Positions 19,611 through 28,892 of a DNA stretch of 64,000 bases are shown here, in pieces; position 1 is the first letter of the stretch, and each line of letters begins with the position of its first letter. The DNA is from Argyresthia goedartella (taxonomy: Eukaryota; Arthropoda; Insecta; Lepidoptera; Argyresthiidae): NCBI GenBank assembly GCA_949825045.1, contig OX463818.1, positions 32,566,906-32,630,905 of the forward strand, read 5' to 3'. The notes under the pieces are model-generated. The model did not search any database and was not told the origin of the DNA. It saw only the letters and a program-made list of their open reading frames with translations. Made by a program: the position numbers and the translations under genes.

Positions 19611-21095
19611 ATGGCACCTTCGCCCTTGACGGTACTGCGATATGGTGTCCGTGAGGAGATGAGATGGCTCGCCCATACTCACAAGTATGTGGAGCGACCC
19701 GACATGGACGATGTCCTGCTCAAGCGTGTGGAGGACGCAATGACACGCGTCGGGAAGGTGTGTCGGCTGGCTGCCGAGGCTGAAGCCCTCGGGCTTACGG
19801 ATGAGGCCTCGGTGGCTGCAGTGAGGCAGCTCTGCGCGGATGCTGACCAAGCGATGGAGTGCTTAGGCGACATCGAGCGTCGCGCCGAAAAAATTAAGCG
19901 GTCGCGTCGGGATGACCGCGGGGAGGGTAGCGGAGACCCCCCCCCTAAGGGTGTGGTTGGACGGCTTCCACACCTGGAGATTCCGGCCTTCGGTGGGGCA
20001 ATTGATGAGTGGCCGGCATTCATCAATTTGTTCGATAGCCTGGTCCACGGTCGGGACGACCTGGACAGCGCCTACAAGTTGGCCCAGCTATTGATGGCAC
20101 TGCGGGGTGAACCGAAGGAGTTGGTCGGTCACCTAACGGTTACGGCGGGCAATTATGAGATTGCCCGGGTCATATTGTTTGACCGCTACCAACACAAAAG
20201 GCGGTTGGTTGATGCGCAGCTGGGGAAGCTGTTCAGCATCCCAAGAGTAACCCGGGATGTTGACATCCGGGTACAGGTGCTCAACCCTGTGCTGGTGGCC
20301 ACTAAGGCCCTTCAGAACCTTGGTCTGCCGGTAGACCAATGGTCATATATTGTGTTATATATGGTTTTGTCACGGTTGCCTGCAGCTGTTCAAAGTCGGT
20401 TTGAACAGCTGTATGGGGGCAGTAGCTCGGAACTGCCCACGCTCGTCCAATTAACGGAGTTTTTGGAGGATGAATGCAGGCGATGCGACACCATGGATTC
20501 GGAGGCCAGTGTGCAGCGCCAACCCGCGCGGATGCGGGAGGGGCCGTGCCCCCCACCCCCACGGGGGGGTGGTCGGTCAAAACAATTTGGCGTTTCGAGT
20601 GCCGCGCCGTCGGGTGACGGCTGTGTACACTGCGACAGTGCCGTTCATGAGGTGACCAGTTGCGCCAACTTTAAGGCGCTCGGTGTGGCTGCCCGCAGGA
20701 AGGTGGTCTTCCGCCACCGATTGTGTTTCGGTTGTTTGGGGCCGCACCCGCTGAGTGAGTGCTCACGGGCGTCCCCCTGTGAGGGCTGCGGTGGCAGGCA
20801 CCACGTCGTGTTGTGCCTGAACCGGTCAGGCCCATCGGACGGTCACCAGGGCCGGACTCAGGTTGGTCGGTCACAGGGCCCAACCAGGGCCGGACCCAGT
20901 CCCCCTCCGGGCAACGGGAGTCACCAACGGGGTGACTGGGGTACCCGCGGACGGGACCCCCCCCGAGGGGAAGGGGGCAGCGCGGGGGTAACAGGCGGGA
21001 CAGCCGGGGTTCGGTCGCCGCTGTCCAGGGTCAGCGAGGACTTCGGGCCGCTGGCTCACCGCGTGTTACGGGCGGGTGTCAGATGGCACCTATGA
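19611..21095 (+). CDS. gag: Gag of BEL copy 2 (494 aa)
   Basis: This is the capsid/nucleocapsid precursor of a Pao-type element. It starts at ATG 19611 (AACCATGGCACC), about 690 bases after the 5' LTR. Residues 1-110 are charged and helical, followed by DUF1759 (about 115-270, starting LPHLEIPAFGGAIDEWPAF). Three zinc knuckles come next (CVHCDSAVHEVTSC, CFGCLGPHPLSEC, CEGCGGRHHVVLC), then a Gly/Arg-rich tail that ends at TGA 21093-21095. The frame is intact. The downstream protease-integrase frame lies in -1 relative to this one. The -1 frame is open through at least the last 140 bases of gag, including a run of eight C, so a -1 shift could join them. Confidence 0.92.
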   Translation: MAPSPLTVLRYGVREEMRWLAHTHKYVERPDMDDVLLKRVEDAMTRVGKVCRLAAEAEALGLTDEASVAAVRQLCADADQAMECLGDIERRAEKIKRSRRDDRGEGSGDPPPKGVVGRLPHLEIPAFGGAIDEWPAFINLFDSLVHGRDDLDSAYKLAQLLMALRGEPKELVGHLTVTAGNYEIARVILFDRYQHKRRLVDAQLGKLFSIPRVTRDVDIRVQVLNPVLVATKALQNLGLPVDQWSYIVLYMVLSRLPAAVQSRFEQLYGGSSSELPTLVQLTEFLEDECRRCDTMDSEASVQRQPARMREGPCPPPPRGGGRSKQFGVSSAAPSGDGCVHCDSAVHEVTSCANFKALGVAARRKVVFRHRLCFGCLGPHPLSECSRASPCEGCGGRHHVVLCLNRSGPSDGHQGRTQVGRSQGPTRAGPSPPPGNGSHQRGDWGTRGRDPPRGEGGSAGVTGGTAGVRSPLSRVSEDFGPLAHRVLRAGVRWHL

Positions 21096-21424
21096 GTGGC
21101 GCGAAGGCTGGGAGCCCACCACCTTCTGCGCCACCCTGCCCGTCGCTCTGGGAGGCGAACAGGGAGGCGAACAGTCGGATGTCGCCCCCATTCCTAGAGC
21201 GCCCCAGGTTGGATCCGCTCTCCCCCCTCCATCCACGGTGGCCACCGGGCACACCGTTCACAGTCCGGTATGGTCGGGTACCGGGACAGCGAGGGGCCTA
21301 TTATGCGGGTTGGGACCCCCTAATGTACATGCGGTCTGATATGCCACCGGTGGCATATCAGCAGCCGAGTTACCAGGCCGACGGAGGTCTGAGCGGGTTC
21401 GGATCCCGCGGGGGTTCCCGCTAG
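21083..21424 (+). CDS. Pre-protease segment in the -1 frame, ended by TAG
   Basis: A Pro/Gly-rich reading in the same frame as the protease, open from well inside gag and closed by TAG at 21422-21424. It contains the 26-base palindrome at 21336-21361. The protease frame reopens immediately and has an ATG at 21470. Copy 1 has the identical arrangement. Either the TAG is suppressed, the pol protein starts at 21470, or both copies descend from one mutated parent. Confidence 0.6.
   Translation: MAPMSGAKAGSPPPSAPPCPSLWEANREANSRMSPPFLERPRLDPLSPLHPRWPPGTPFTVRYGRVPGQRGAYYAGWDPLMYMRSDMPPVAYQQPSYQADGGLSGFGSRGGSR
21336..21361. repeat. 26-bp perfect palindrome, copy 2
   Basis: Identical to 1404-1429: two 13-base arms without loop, about 60 bases before the TAG separating the pre-protease and protease frames. 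Confidence 0.9.
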
Positions 21425-21469
21425 GGACACGCCGCCCACTTACAAGGTGCCGCCACTCCACAGACGGTC

Positions 21470-23776
21470 ATGCTCCCCACCGCCTCGGTGATAGCGTGGA
21501 GTTCGGACGGCAAATCTTGTGTAGCACGAGCACTATTGGACTCGGGGGCCCAGGGGTGCTTAGTCTCGTGCAACCTTGTAAGACGGTTGGGCATTTCGGT
21601 AAGGGAGTACCCACATTCCATTCGGGGAATTGGGAACACGGAAGTCGGTTCCGTTAAGGGAGTATGTCGGATTACTCTCTCGTCACGGGTGGATTCATCG
21701 GTGAATCTGACGGTCACGGCATTAGTCATGCCTAATGTGATGGGCTCACACCCTCACGTACGGTTGTCGCCCTCGGTGCGACAGTTGGTCGCTGGGTTGT
21801 CACTGGCTGACCCGGAGTTCGATATTCCGGGCCCAGTAGACATTTTATTGGGTGTCGATGCCTTGGGATACCTGTTAGTGCCAGGTGTCCACGTGTTGCA
21901 GGCGACTGGTCTGGTTTCGGTCAACATCAGACTGGGCCATGCGGTAATGGGTCCGGTCATGCCGGCTGCCCCACGCCTAGCGACTCGTAGCCCCTTATTC
22001 GGTTCTGTACTCTCGGAGGTGATACAGAAGTTTTGGGAGGTGGAGGAACCACCTACGGTCCGCCGTTTGGACCCGGTTGAACAAGAGTGTGAACAGTTTC
22101 ATCGGAACAATACTGGTCGCCTTCGGTCAGGTCGATTGTGTCACGCTCCGGAGTTAGTTGGACATCCCTTGTGGTGGGGTCCAAAATGGTTGACTCAAGC
22201 CGAATCGGATTGGCCAATGAGTCCACGCGTTACCACGGCGAGCGGCGCCTTGACAGTCGGTGTCTGTACGACGCAACCAGAGCCGGAAGAGGAGTTCAGC
22301 CTGCTGGAACGGTACAGCTCGCTCGACAAGCTGGTCAATGTGACCGCCTGGATCTGCCGATTTGCGCGGAATTGTCGGAATTCTGAGGCGCAACGAGTGC
22401 GGACACCGGTCCTGACACCACGGGAACGGAACCATGCGTTGTTCGCATTGGTACGGAACGTGCAGATGGTGCACTTTAAGTCCGAATTGGACATTCTGAG
22501 ACGCGGACGCGTCCAACTGAAGGGAGCTGTGGCTCGGCTCAACCCGTTTATTGACCCTCAAGGATTGCTGAGGGTAGGAGGTCGGCTGCGGAATGCCAAC
22601 CTGCCTTATGCGGCTCGCCACCCGTTGTTACTCCCTAGGAAGGGGAAGTTGGTCGAACTGTTGATACAGGATCGACACATTCGGAATGGGCATATCGGAT
22701 GCCACGCCTTGATGGCGTTTCTCCAGCGCGAGTTCTGGACTCTATCGGGAAGACGCTTAGTGCGTAGCATCGTATTTCGGTGCCTGCCTTGTTATCGGGC
22801 CAAGGCGGCTACGATGCAGCCCCAGATGGGCGATTTGCCCTCGGATAGGGTTAACGAAATCCGGCCCTTTGCGGGTGTCGGAACGGATTTCGCGGGACCA
22901 TTCATGGTCAAGTCTTCACAGCTACGGAACGCCAGATTAGTGAAGGCATACCTGTGCGTCTTCGTGTGCTTGGCCACGAAGGCAGTCCACTTGGAGGTGG
23001 TCAGTGACCTCACTACGGAGGCATTTATCGCATGTCTGGATCGGTTCGTCTCACGAAGGGGCCTCCCGACATTAATCCGTTCGGACAACGGCACAAATTT
23101 TGTCGGAGCCAGGCGATATCTGCAGGAGGTCACTCAATTCCTGAACGGTAACCAGGACGCCATCGGTACGGCTTGCTCCCGACGAGGGATTGAATGGGTT
23201 TTCAGTCCGCCGGGATGTCCTCATTGGGGAGGAATTTTTGAGGCTGCGGTTAAATCGGCTAAGTCGCACCTGACGAGGATCATCGGTGAGACCTCTCTAC
23301 GCTTTGAAGAGCTTGCGACGCTGTTCTGTAAAATTGAAATGACACTGAACTCGCGTCCGTTGTGCCCGCTCAGTTCGGATCCAAATGATTTGGAAGCGTT
23401 GACGCCGGGTCACTTCCTGATAGGTCAGCCCCTTAACGCCCTGCCAGAATACCCATTCGGTGATGTTAAGTTAAGTCGGTTAACTAGGTGGCAGATGTTG
23501 CAGCAGATGGCTCAAGATTTTTGGAAACGGTGGTCCCTTGACTACTTGCACATCTTGCAGCAGCGCCTTAAGTGGACTGACCGGACGAGCCCCCCTCAAG
23601 TCGGTGATTTGGTGCTGATTAAAGATGCGAACCTGCCATCATTGAGATGGAGACGAGGACGGATCGTCAATTTGTACACGGGTCGGGATGGCACGCCTCG
23701 ATCAGCAGAAGTCAGGGTGGGGGACTCGGTCCTCAAGAGAGCGGTCGCAACACTTTCTCGCCTTCCTATTGATTAG
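21470..23776 (+). CDS. Protease-integrase fusion by in-frame RT/RNase H deletion (768 aa)
   Basis: An aspartic protease (LLDSGAQGCLV near residue 25) and the usual link FWEVEEPPTVRRLDPVEQEC lead into GRLRSGRLC, then jump at about 22142 to HAPELVGHPLWWGPKWL. In complete Pao elements that second segment follows RNase H. About 510 residues are absent, yet the frame is preserved. Downstream the integrase is whole: zinc region, D473 (GTDFAGP), D539 (DNGTNF), E591 (GIFEAAV) and the C-terminal Pao domain to IDstop. The protein could process Gag and integrate cDNA but cannot make it, so movement would need reverse transcriptase supplied by a relative. Confidence 0.88.
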   Translation: MLPTASVIAWSSDGKSCVARALLDSGAQGCLVSCNLVRRLGISVREYPHSIRGIGNTEVGSVKGVCRITLSSRVDSSVNLTVTALVMPNVMGSHPHVRLSPSVRQLVAGLSLADPEFDIPGPVDILLGVDALGYLLVPGVHVLQATGLVSVNIRLGHAVMGPVMPAAPRLATRSPLFGSVLSEVIQKFWEVEEPPTVRRLDPVEQECEQFHRNNTGRLRSGRLCHAPELVGHPLWWGPKWLTQAESDWPMSPRVTTASGALTVGVCTTQPEPEEEFSLLERYSSLDKLVNVTAWICRFARNCRNSEAQRVRTPVLTPRERNHALFALVRNVQMVHFKSELDILRRGRVQLKGAVARLNPFIDPQGLLRVGGRLRNANLPYAARHPLLLPRKGKLVELLIQDRHIRNGHIGCHALMAFLQREFWTLSGRRLVRSIVFRCLPCYRAKAATMQPQMGDLPSDRVNEIRPFAGVGTDFAGPFMVKSSQLRNARLVKAYLCVFVCLATKAVHLEVVSDLTTEAFIACLDRFVSRRGLPTLIRSDNGTNFVGARRYLQEVTQFLNGNQDAIGTACSRRGIEWVFSPPGCPHWGGIFEAAVKSAKSHLTRIIGETSLRFEELATLFCKIEMTLNSRPLCPLSSDPNDLEALTPGHFLIGQPLNALPEYPFGDVKLSRLTRWQMLQQMAQDFWKRWSLDYLHILQQRLKWTDRTSPPQVGDLVLIKDANLPSLRWRRGRIVNLYTGRDGTPRSAEVRVGDSVLKRAVATLSRLPID

Positions 23777-23807
23777 GGACAGGTTCGGGCCTGTCCGGGC
23801 GGGTGAC

Positions 23808-24386
23808 TGTTTAATATTTATGCGTCGGAAACGCACCGGTTTTTTGTTGCGCGAATCGATCGCGAGTAATCGAGACATCACTAGCGAAAACGGCACTAGC
23901 AGCTGTCACTCGTACCGAAACGAGATGTAAAATTGGAGGTTAATTTTTCTCTTGGTTCTGGTCTCGTCGGGAGAATAACATGGCGGCTCGGGCCCCGTGA
24001 AATTGATGGTATTTCGGTGTACCAATTATCATACAGGCATCGGGCCTGGTCAGAGTGTAAATCTACCTCATAGCGTCGGGCTATTGATTGTAATTAGATT
24101 CGCGTCAGCGGTCAAGTGATTCGTGGTGAAGGTTGAAGTTGTACGGTCTCCAACTCGTCGTATCGGTAGCGGCGACTCCACATGTCGGCAGCAGCACGCC
24201 GGCGAACAGTGTCGGGCAGCAACGATAGTGATTCGACTCCATATCCTATCCCAAACTGTGCCCTTTTCCCGTATTCCCGTCTCGAATCGAGCTTTCGATT
24301 TCCTGCCTACGGAGACAAGGTCAGTAACCAATTTTATTAACCCCCTCATGATCCCACGCCGTTCGGTAGGCGTGGGAAATTAATCA
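23808..24386 (+). repeat. 3' LTR of BEL copy 2
   Basis: The LTR is 579 bases, from TGTTTAAT to TTAATCA. A small hairpin (GGACAGG, loop, CCTGTCC) lies just upstream at about 23777-23797, followed by GGGCGGGTGAC, the only purine-rich candidate for the plus-strand primer. Confidence 0.9.
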
Positions 24387-24500
24387 TATATGTATGTGAC
24401 GTCTGGTTCTGGTTCTGGTTCCCACGACACAGTGTATCCTAGGGTGGGCCAGACGCGATGTAAATGCCTGTATGTAAATGTGTATGCTCTATGTCTATAT
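24387..24500 (+). mobile_element. SINE family B, 3' half (split by BEL insertion)
   Basis: It continues the element begun at 18200: TGTGACGTCTGG, TTCCCACGACACAG, GGGTGGGCCAGACGCGATGT. The intact relative at 24999-25185 has the same order. A triplicated TCTGGT motif at 24402-24419 is specific to this copy. After about 24500 to 24715 I see nothing recognisable. Confidence 0.8.
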
Positions 24501-24715
24501 TTCATAGTAATTGAAGTAGTAGGAAGGACTTCGATTGCATTATTGATTATGACTAGAGTACCCTAGAGTACATTAGTTACAAGCAAACGGTTATCAATGT
24601 AAAGTGACTACTCTTAGCATTATGTTGTATTTTTGATATCGTCGCAATGCCAATGCCATCGCAAGAAAAGGCAGCTCGAGTAAAATGAACTTGTTCGTAT
24701 TGGTCGATTTCTGAA

Positions 24716-24969
24716 TTATAATAATAATAATACCTTGGACATTACACACATTGATCTAGCCCAAACTAGGATTCCCTGTATCTTGGGTACTAGACAACGA
24801 TACACATACTTATATAGATAAATATTATACTTCGATAGATAAACAACCATGACTAGGGTACAAACATTAGTTCTCATCAAACAAATATTTGCCCCCACCG
24901 GGACTTGAACCCGGGACCCTTGGCTTCGTAGGTAGGGTCACTGCCGACTCGGCCATTCGGGTCGTGTAG
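24716..24969 (-). mobile_element. tRNA-derived SINE, family A, copy 2
   Basis: Read on the minus strand it has an A box TGGCCGAGTCGG (24944-24955), a B box GGGTTCAAGTCC (24901-24912), the same body as 5137-5394 and an ATT-repeat tail at 24716-24733. Both promoter boxes look intact, so RNA polymerase III transcription is plausible. Confidence 0.87.
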
Positions 24970-24998
24970 GGCTGGTGTTGCGATTGGTATCAGAACTA

Positions 24999-25185
24999 CA
25001 CGGTGACGTTCTCTGTGGCGCACGCACGGTAGTGCCTCTGCCTGCGATGCCGGTCCCGGGTTCGATCCCTTGAATGTTTATTATGTGTGTGATGTCGCTG
25101 TTTCTGGTTCCCACGACACAGGGTATCCAAGTTTGGGGCCAGAAGCAACGTAAGTGACTTTATACAAATGTTTATGTTTTTTTTT
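24999..25185 (+). mobile_element. tRNA-derived SINE, family B, uninterrupted copy
   Basis: Head TTCTCTGTGGCGCACGCACG, B box GGGTTCGATCCC (25058-25069), then body CTGGTTCCCACGACACAGGG and TTTGGGGCCAGAAGCAACG. It serves as the reference for the copy split by the BEL element. From 25186 to 25683 I see no gene. Confidence 0.8.
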
Positions 25186-25683
25186 ATACATGATACTGTT
25201 CTCTATCTCGACATCTAGGAATTTCTATCGCTCGCAATCCATTTCAAATTGATGTTTCGAAGAATGTAGGCAAACTTCAAATTGTCGTTTGACCATTCAG
25301 AACGCGATTATTTCACACGAGCTGTCATTTAAAGCGACGGCGAATGGAATTTGAAAAGAATCGGGATATGTCAAAAAATACATAATCGTGCTAATTTATC
25401 TCTGTCATCGATCCGCATCGCAATCAAATTTACATTTCCAAAGATTACGATTGCGACTGTTTTTAAATGATTTGAATTAACTAAATCGCTCGTTTGAGAT
25501 CAGTCAGAGATACAGATTAAGCTACATTACGGTGTAATCATAATGGTATAGCAGTGGCACTAGCTTGATGACGGAGTCGCTCGGTGTGTTACCGGACTTT
25601 TGGTTTATTAGGAGTCACGGGACCTATTCCCTAATTTCAACATTGATCCCGACATTTTGAAAATTACGTTGTATCACAAGCAA

Positions 25684-25888
25684 CCTGGGGGGTTACCACA
25701 ACGTCTTATGCCGATTCAGATTAGGAACCTAATTTGGTCCGCAAAATTACCGCGACCGTCTCAAAACAAGTCTTGGTATTAGGTAAATAAAGCCAATTAT
25801 GGCCAATTAGAATGGAAATGGTTGCCATGGTGATGTTCTTGTTTTGAACCTTATTTGAATCGGAAAAAGATTCTGGTAACCCCCCTGG
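25684..25888. mobile_element. Short TIR element (MITE-like)
   Basis: The left end CCTGGGGGGTTACCACAA (25684-25701) and the right end (complement of CCAGGGGGGTTACCAGAA, ending 25888) form about 18-base inverted repeats with two mismatches around roughly 170 bases without coding capacity. The superfamily is unknown; no target duplication was settled. Confidence 0.6.
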
Positions 25889-25931
25889 TCGATGTTAGAG
25901 AAAAGCTCAAACATCGACCAGGGGGGTTACC
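25875..25931. repeat. 22-base perfect inverted repeat using the MITE terminus
   Basis: The arms GGTAACCCCCCTGGTCGATGTT without its last two bases are 25875-25894; full arms are 25875-25896 and 25910-25931, with a 13-base spacer. The left arm contains the right end of the MITE plus eight neighbouring bases, so a second, inverted terminus lies right beside the first. Confidence 0.8.
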
Positions 25932-26153
25932 GGGCCTGTCGAAATCGCAAATCTTTTAGATTTTCATACGCGCGTTGTGCGCAATAAGAATCCGCTGTTT
26001 GCAAAAGCACTCGGCATATATTTCCGCGCGGACGATGGGCCAGCACATATAGCACGTTCTCGGAGCGGAAAAAATACGCCGTGTGCAAAGGCTCTTCGAA
26101 ATACAGAGTAAGAGGGTTGACTTTAGATCCATTAGGGCCCACGGCCAGGGTAC

Positions 26154-26342
26154 CTGCGAGTTGTTGGCGCGCGGCCGCGGCGCGGCCTGCGCTTGCTGCA
26201 CGCGGCGCGGCGCAGCGCGGCGTGACGTCATGCTGTCGAGGATGCGCATGAGCAGCACGTTCGGCGGCAGTTCCTCCACCTTCGCGTCGACCAGCACGCG
26301 GCACTCCGGGCAGCGGAGCTCCTTGTGCGACTCCACTATTAC
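26154..26342 (-). CDS. POSH: POSH exon: second half of the RING finger
   Basis: The 63-codon exon opens [18 protein letters not shown] and continues [16 protein letters not shown], then an Ala/Arg/Gln-rich linker ending RANNSQ. CPEC supplies the last zinc ligands of the RING, the E2-binding domain of this ubiquitin ligase. The segment is very close to Drosophila POSH ([26 protein letters not shown]) as I recall it. The acceptor is CGTTCTAG|GTAATA and the donor TCGCAG|GTACCC; both phases are 0, fitting exon 15802-15917. The exon carrying the first zinc ligands must lie at higher coordinates and was not located. Confidence 0.93.
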
Positions 26343-28892
26343 CTAGAACGAAGGAGATATGGACTCTTGAGAAGGCGTATAATACCCCTGTTATGCCACA
26401 AACTCGTCGAGTAGCGTGGGAAGTAACGAGGAAATGAGGCAGAGACGTAGTGTGGCCACATTACTTGTCATGCTTCTCGTTCTGCCCACCGCTCCTTATT
26501 TTGTCGGTTTTTTGGCTCGATTTATAGGATCGGCAATGTCGGCCGACACATCGGCTGTCGCTATTGATTGAGCGATTAGAGCAGTGTGTGAGAGTCCGAA
26601 AGAGAGAGCAACGAGGAGCACAGTGTGGCAGAGACTTAAGTCTTGTTAGGACAATTTAGACAACGGATATTTTTTATGACTATTCATGTGTAAAAAAGCG
26701 GATGTTTCGTCTAAATTCACCTATCTACCTAACACATACTTAGACGTCGACGTAGGTATCTAGTGTCTGTCTGATCAATAAATTGAATAATGACAAAATT
26801 ATCGCACTCCATAATGGGGCCAAGTGGTGCGACCTAGCATACTTTTCGCTGCCATATAGTCGAGCCGAAATGAACTTTGTTGACTTTGTATTAGAGATCA
26901 CGGTGCGCTGGCGATGTGAAGGATAATGAGGTCGAAATGGGCTGTTTCCAATTCAACCTATTTCCAAACCCAACACATTTTAAAATACCATAAATGCATA
27001 CCCAATTCGATGCATCGAAAAATTACATAGAACGCTTATACTCGAATTATAAACTCGTCCCCAAATTTACAAGCGGTAGTTAGGGAAATGGGAATATTTT
27101 TGAACAATTAGATGGATTGAGACGGGATTAACCCGTCGAAAATAGGGGGAATACTGCTGACGCATACACAGATAAGAATGACTACAAGTTTGACGGTTAA
27201 AATTCAAACCTCAATGTATCTCGTAACAATGTACTATCGAACCATCTGAATCATGACCCACCATAAGCTTATTTTGCTAATCCCCTTAAATGCAAGTAGG
27301 TCGAAATTCGCTTGAAGGTTTATTTCCTTGGTAACGAACTTGTTATCATTTGATTAGACACTGACATTTTGATAGATCTTACAAGTTTGAAACTTTCAAA
27401 CGAATTATCAGGCAAGTGGGTCATGATTCAGTTGGTTCGATTGTACAATGTGGTTTGGTGACCGACGCGGTGTTATGTCAACAAGTCATCATCATCGGTA
27501 TCTTATTATACAGTTTGATTGGTTATTCGATAAATATAATGTAAAGGTTTAAAGTAGAGCCTATTTCCAGCAAATTTAACCCTATAACACCTTACCCGAA
27601 TATTAATGGGCTTCGAGGTATTTAGATTTTTAACTTTTATCAAAGTTTACCAAAATTTCACACAAAGTTATTAATTACGAAAAAACCAAAATTCTTCGGG
27701 TAACTTTTAGACTGTAATTTGTTAGAATACACATTGGTGATTCTGTGGAATAGCTTAAAATTAAAAAATCACTTTTAATTTTGATGCAGAGAGCTCATAA
27801 ACTCACGTGATGAGAAAAATAAAATTCATTCACAGTTTTATAACAGCGAGTTTGTAAAAAAAATGTACGTGTTTTAGCGTACAAACTATTGCAATAACTT
27901 GCCTGTCTTATCAGATATCCAGTGTAGTAAAAATGTTTACAATAACTTCAAAACAAATAAACTTATTGCAATAATTGTAAAGTAGGTAAAGCGAATCTTT
28001 CAAATGAATTCGGCCAACTCAGTATTTATTTGAAATACTTGTTCTTTTTTACTTAGCGCAATAATAATAATGACCATGGAGGTCTCTACCTTCTTCTTTG
28101 AGGTTTAATACAGGCATTTACTAGATTAAAAATAAAAAAGAATATCACAGTCTTTTTTCTTCCTGTTTATTCAGTTACCGCTAAAATGGGCCCAAGATCA
28201 CACAAAACCACTGAAGAGAGTTTCGGCAAAACAAAATATAAAATTATTTCCACTAAATTCATAGGTTTAAAAAAAATGATATCACAAAGATATAATCTAG
28301 TTTAAATACTATGTCGTTACGCGATTGGATTAATTTGGCTCCATCGTAAAAAATCCTTAACATAGTCTATATTAAAAATGAGATACAATAATTTTAATAT
28401 AAAATAACTGAATTTTCTCATATTTTTTATACGTAAATTTTCCTCTTTTAGAGCTTCGTATCAATTCTTAAATTTTATCAATTAGCTTATTTCCGTTTTT
28501 TAGTAAATTCGAAAAAACACCTAATTTTTTAAGGGCTTTTGTTTAAACGATTATCAAAAAATTCGAAAATTTACTACCAATAAATTCGAAATGACTGCCA
28601 AAATGGATGGATGTCCACGAAATTGTGTTTGGATAAATGATCACCAAACTTCTTTTTATGTTTTGTGTAGTTAAGTTTATGTTTTAAGTATTTTTTGTTG
28701 TTCTTACGTGTTCAACCTAACACGAAGGATAAAGGGGGCTTCGCTTCGCTCACCCCCTTTACCCTTCACCTAAGCTACCGCAGTATTTTGCCCTGATATT
28801 TTCTGCCACTTTTGGTGGTCATTAGCCATTTTGGGTAGGAAAAAATATATTTTGGTGGTCATTATATTTTTTGCCTTTTTTAAGTATCCGGT
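26343..28892. other. POSH upstream intron, no recognised gene
   Basis: AT-rich, single-copy-looking DNA with no open frame I recognise. Small features only: a stem AAAGGGGG/CCCCCTTT around CTTCGCTTCGCTCA near 28731-28760, and a repeated TTTTGGTGGTCATTA at about 28812 and 28851. Confidence 0.4.

Larger units (their letters stand above)
18317..24386 (+). mobile_element. BEL/Pao LTR retrotransposon, copy 2, RT/RNase H deleted
   Basis: Boundaries are firm. The LTRs start TGTTTAATATTTATG and end in CA, the 5-bp target duplication TATAT is exact (18312-18316 and 24387-24391), and the insertion splits a SINE. Layout: 5' LTR, primer binding site, gag 19611-21095, a -1 frame open to a TAG, protease joined directly to integrase (21470-23776), 3' LTR. 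About 510 codons of reverse transcriptase and RNase H are missing in frame compared with the complete element at 6687-13746. It is therefore non-autonomous. The LTRs differ by several substitutions and an indel. Confidence 0.95.
15918..26153 (-). other. POSH: POSH intron (about 10.2 kb), TE-filled
   Basis: This intron lies between the RING exon and the linker exon. It holds a LINE remnant (16720-18060), the second BEL/Pao element (18317-24386), two SINE families and a MITE-like palindrome. From 15918 to 16719 I see no gene; there is a small inverted-looking GC-rich patch at 16095-16195. Confidence 0.85.

Noticed and set aside
24890..24969. tRNA gene on the minus strand (A and B boxes, tRNA-like length)
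   Set aside because: The tRNA-like part continues into a body and ATT tail shared with 5137-5394, so it is the head of a SINE. I do not see a full cloverleaf acceptor stem.
25927..26153. Minus-strand frame continuing past the POSH RING exon ([20 protein letters not shown]...)
   Set aside because: It overlaps the exon in a different frame, crosses a good donor site (CAG|GTACCC), and ends in the MITE terminus. The RING frame with matching phases explains the exon better.
28731..28760. Terminator-like or regulatory hairpin (AAAGGGGG/CCCCCTTT)
   Set aside because: Short stem with a long loop in intronic DNA of a eukaryote; no supporting context.
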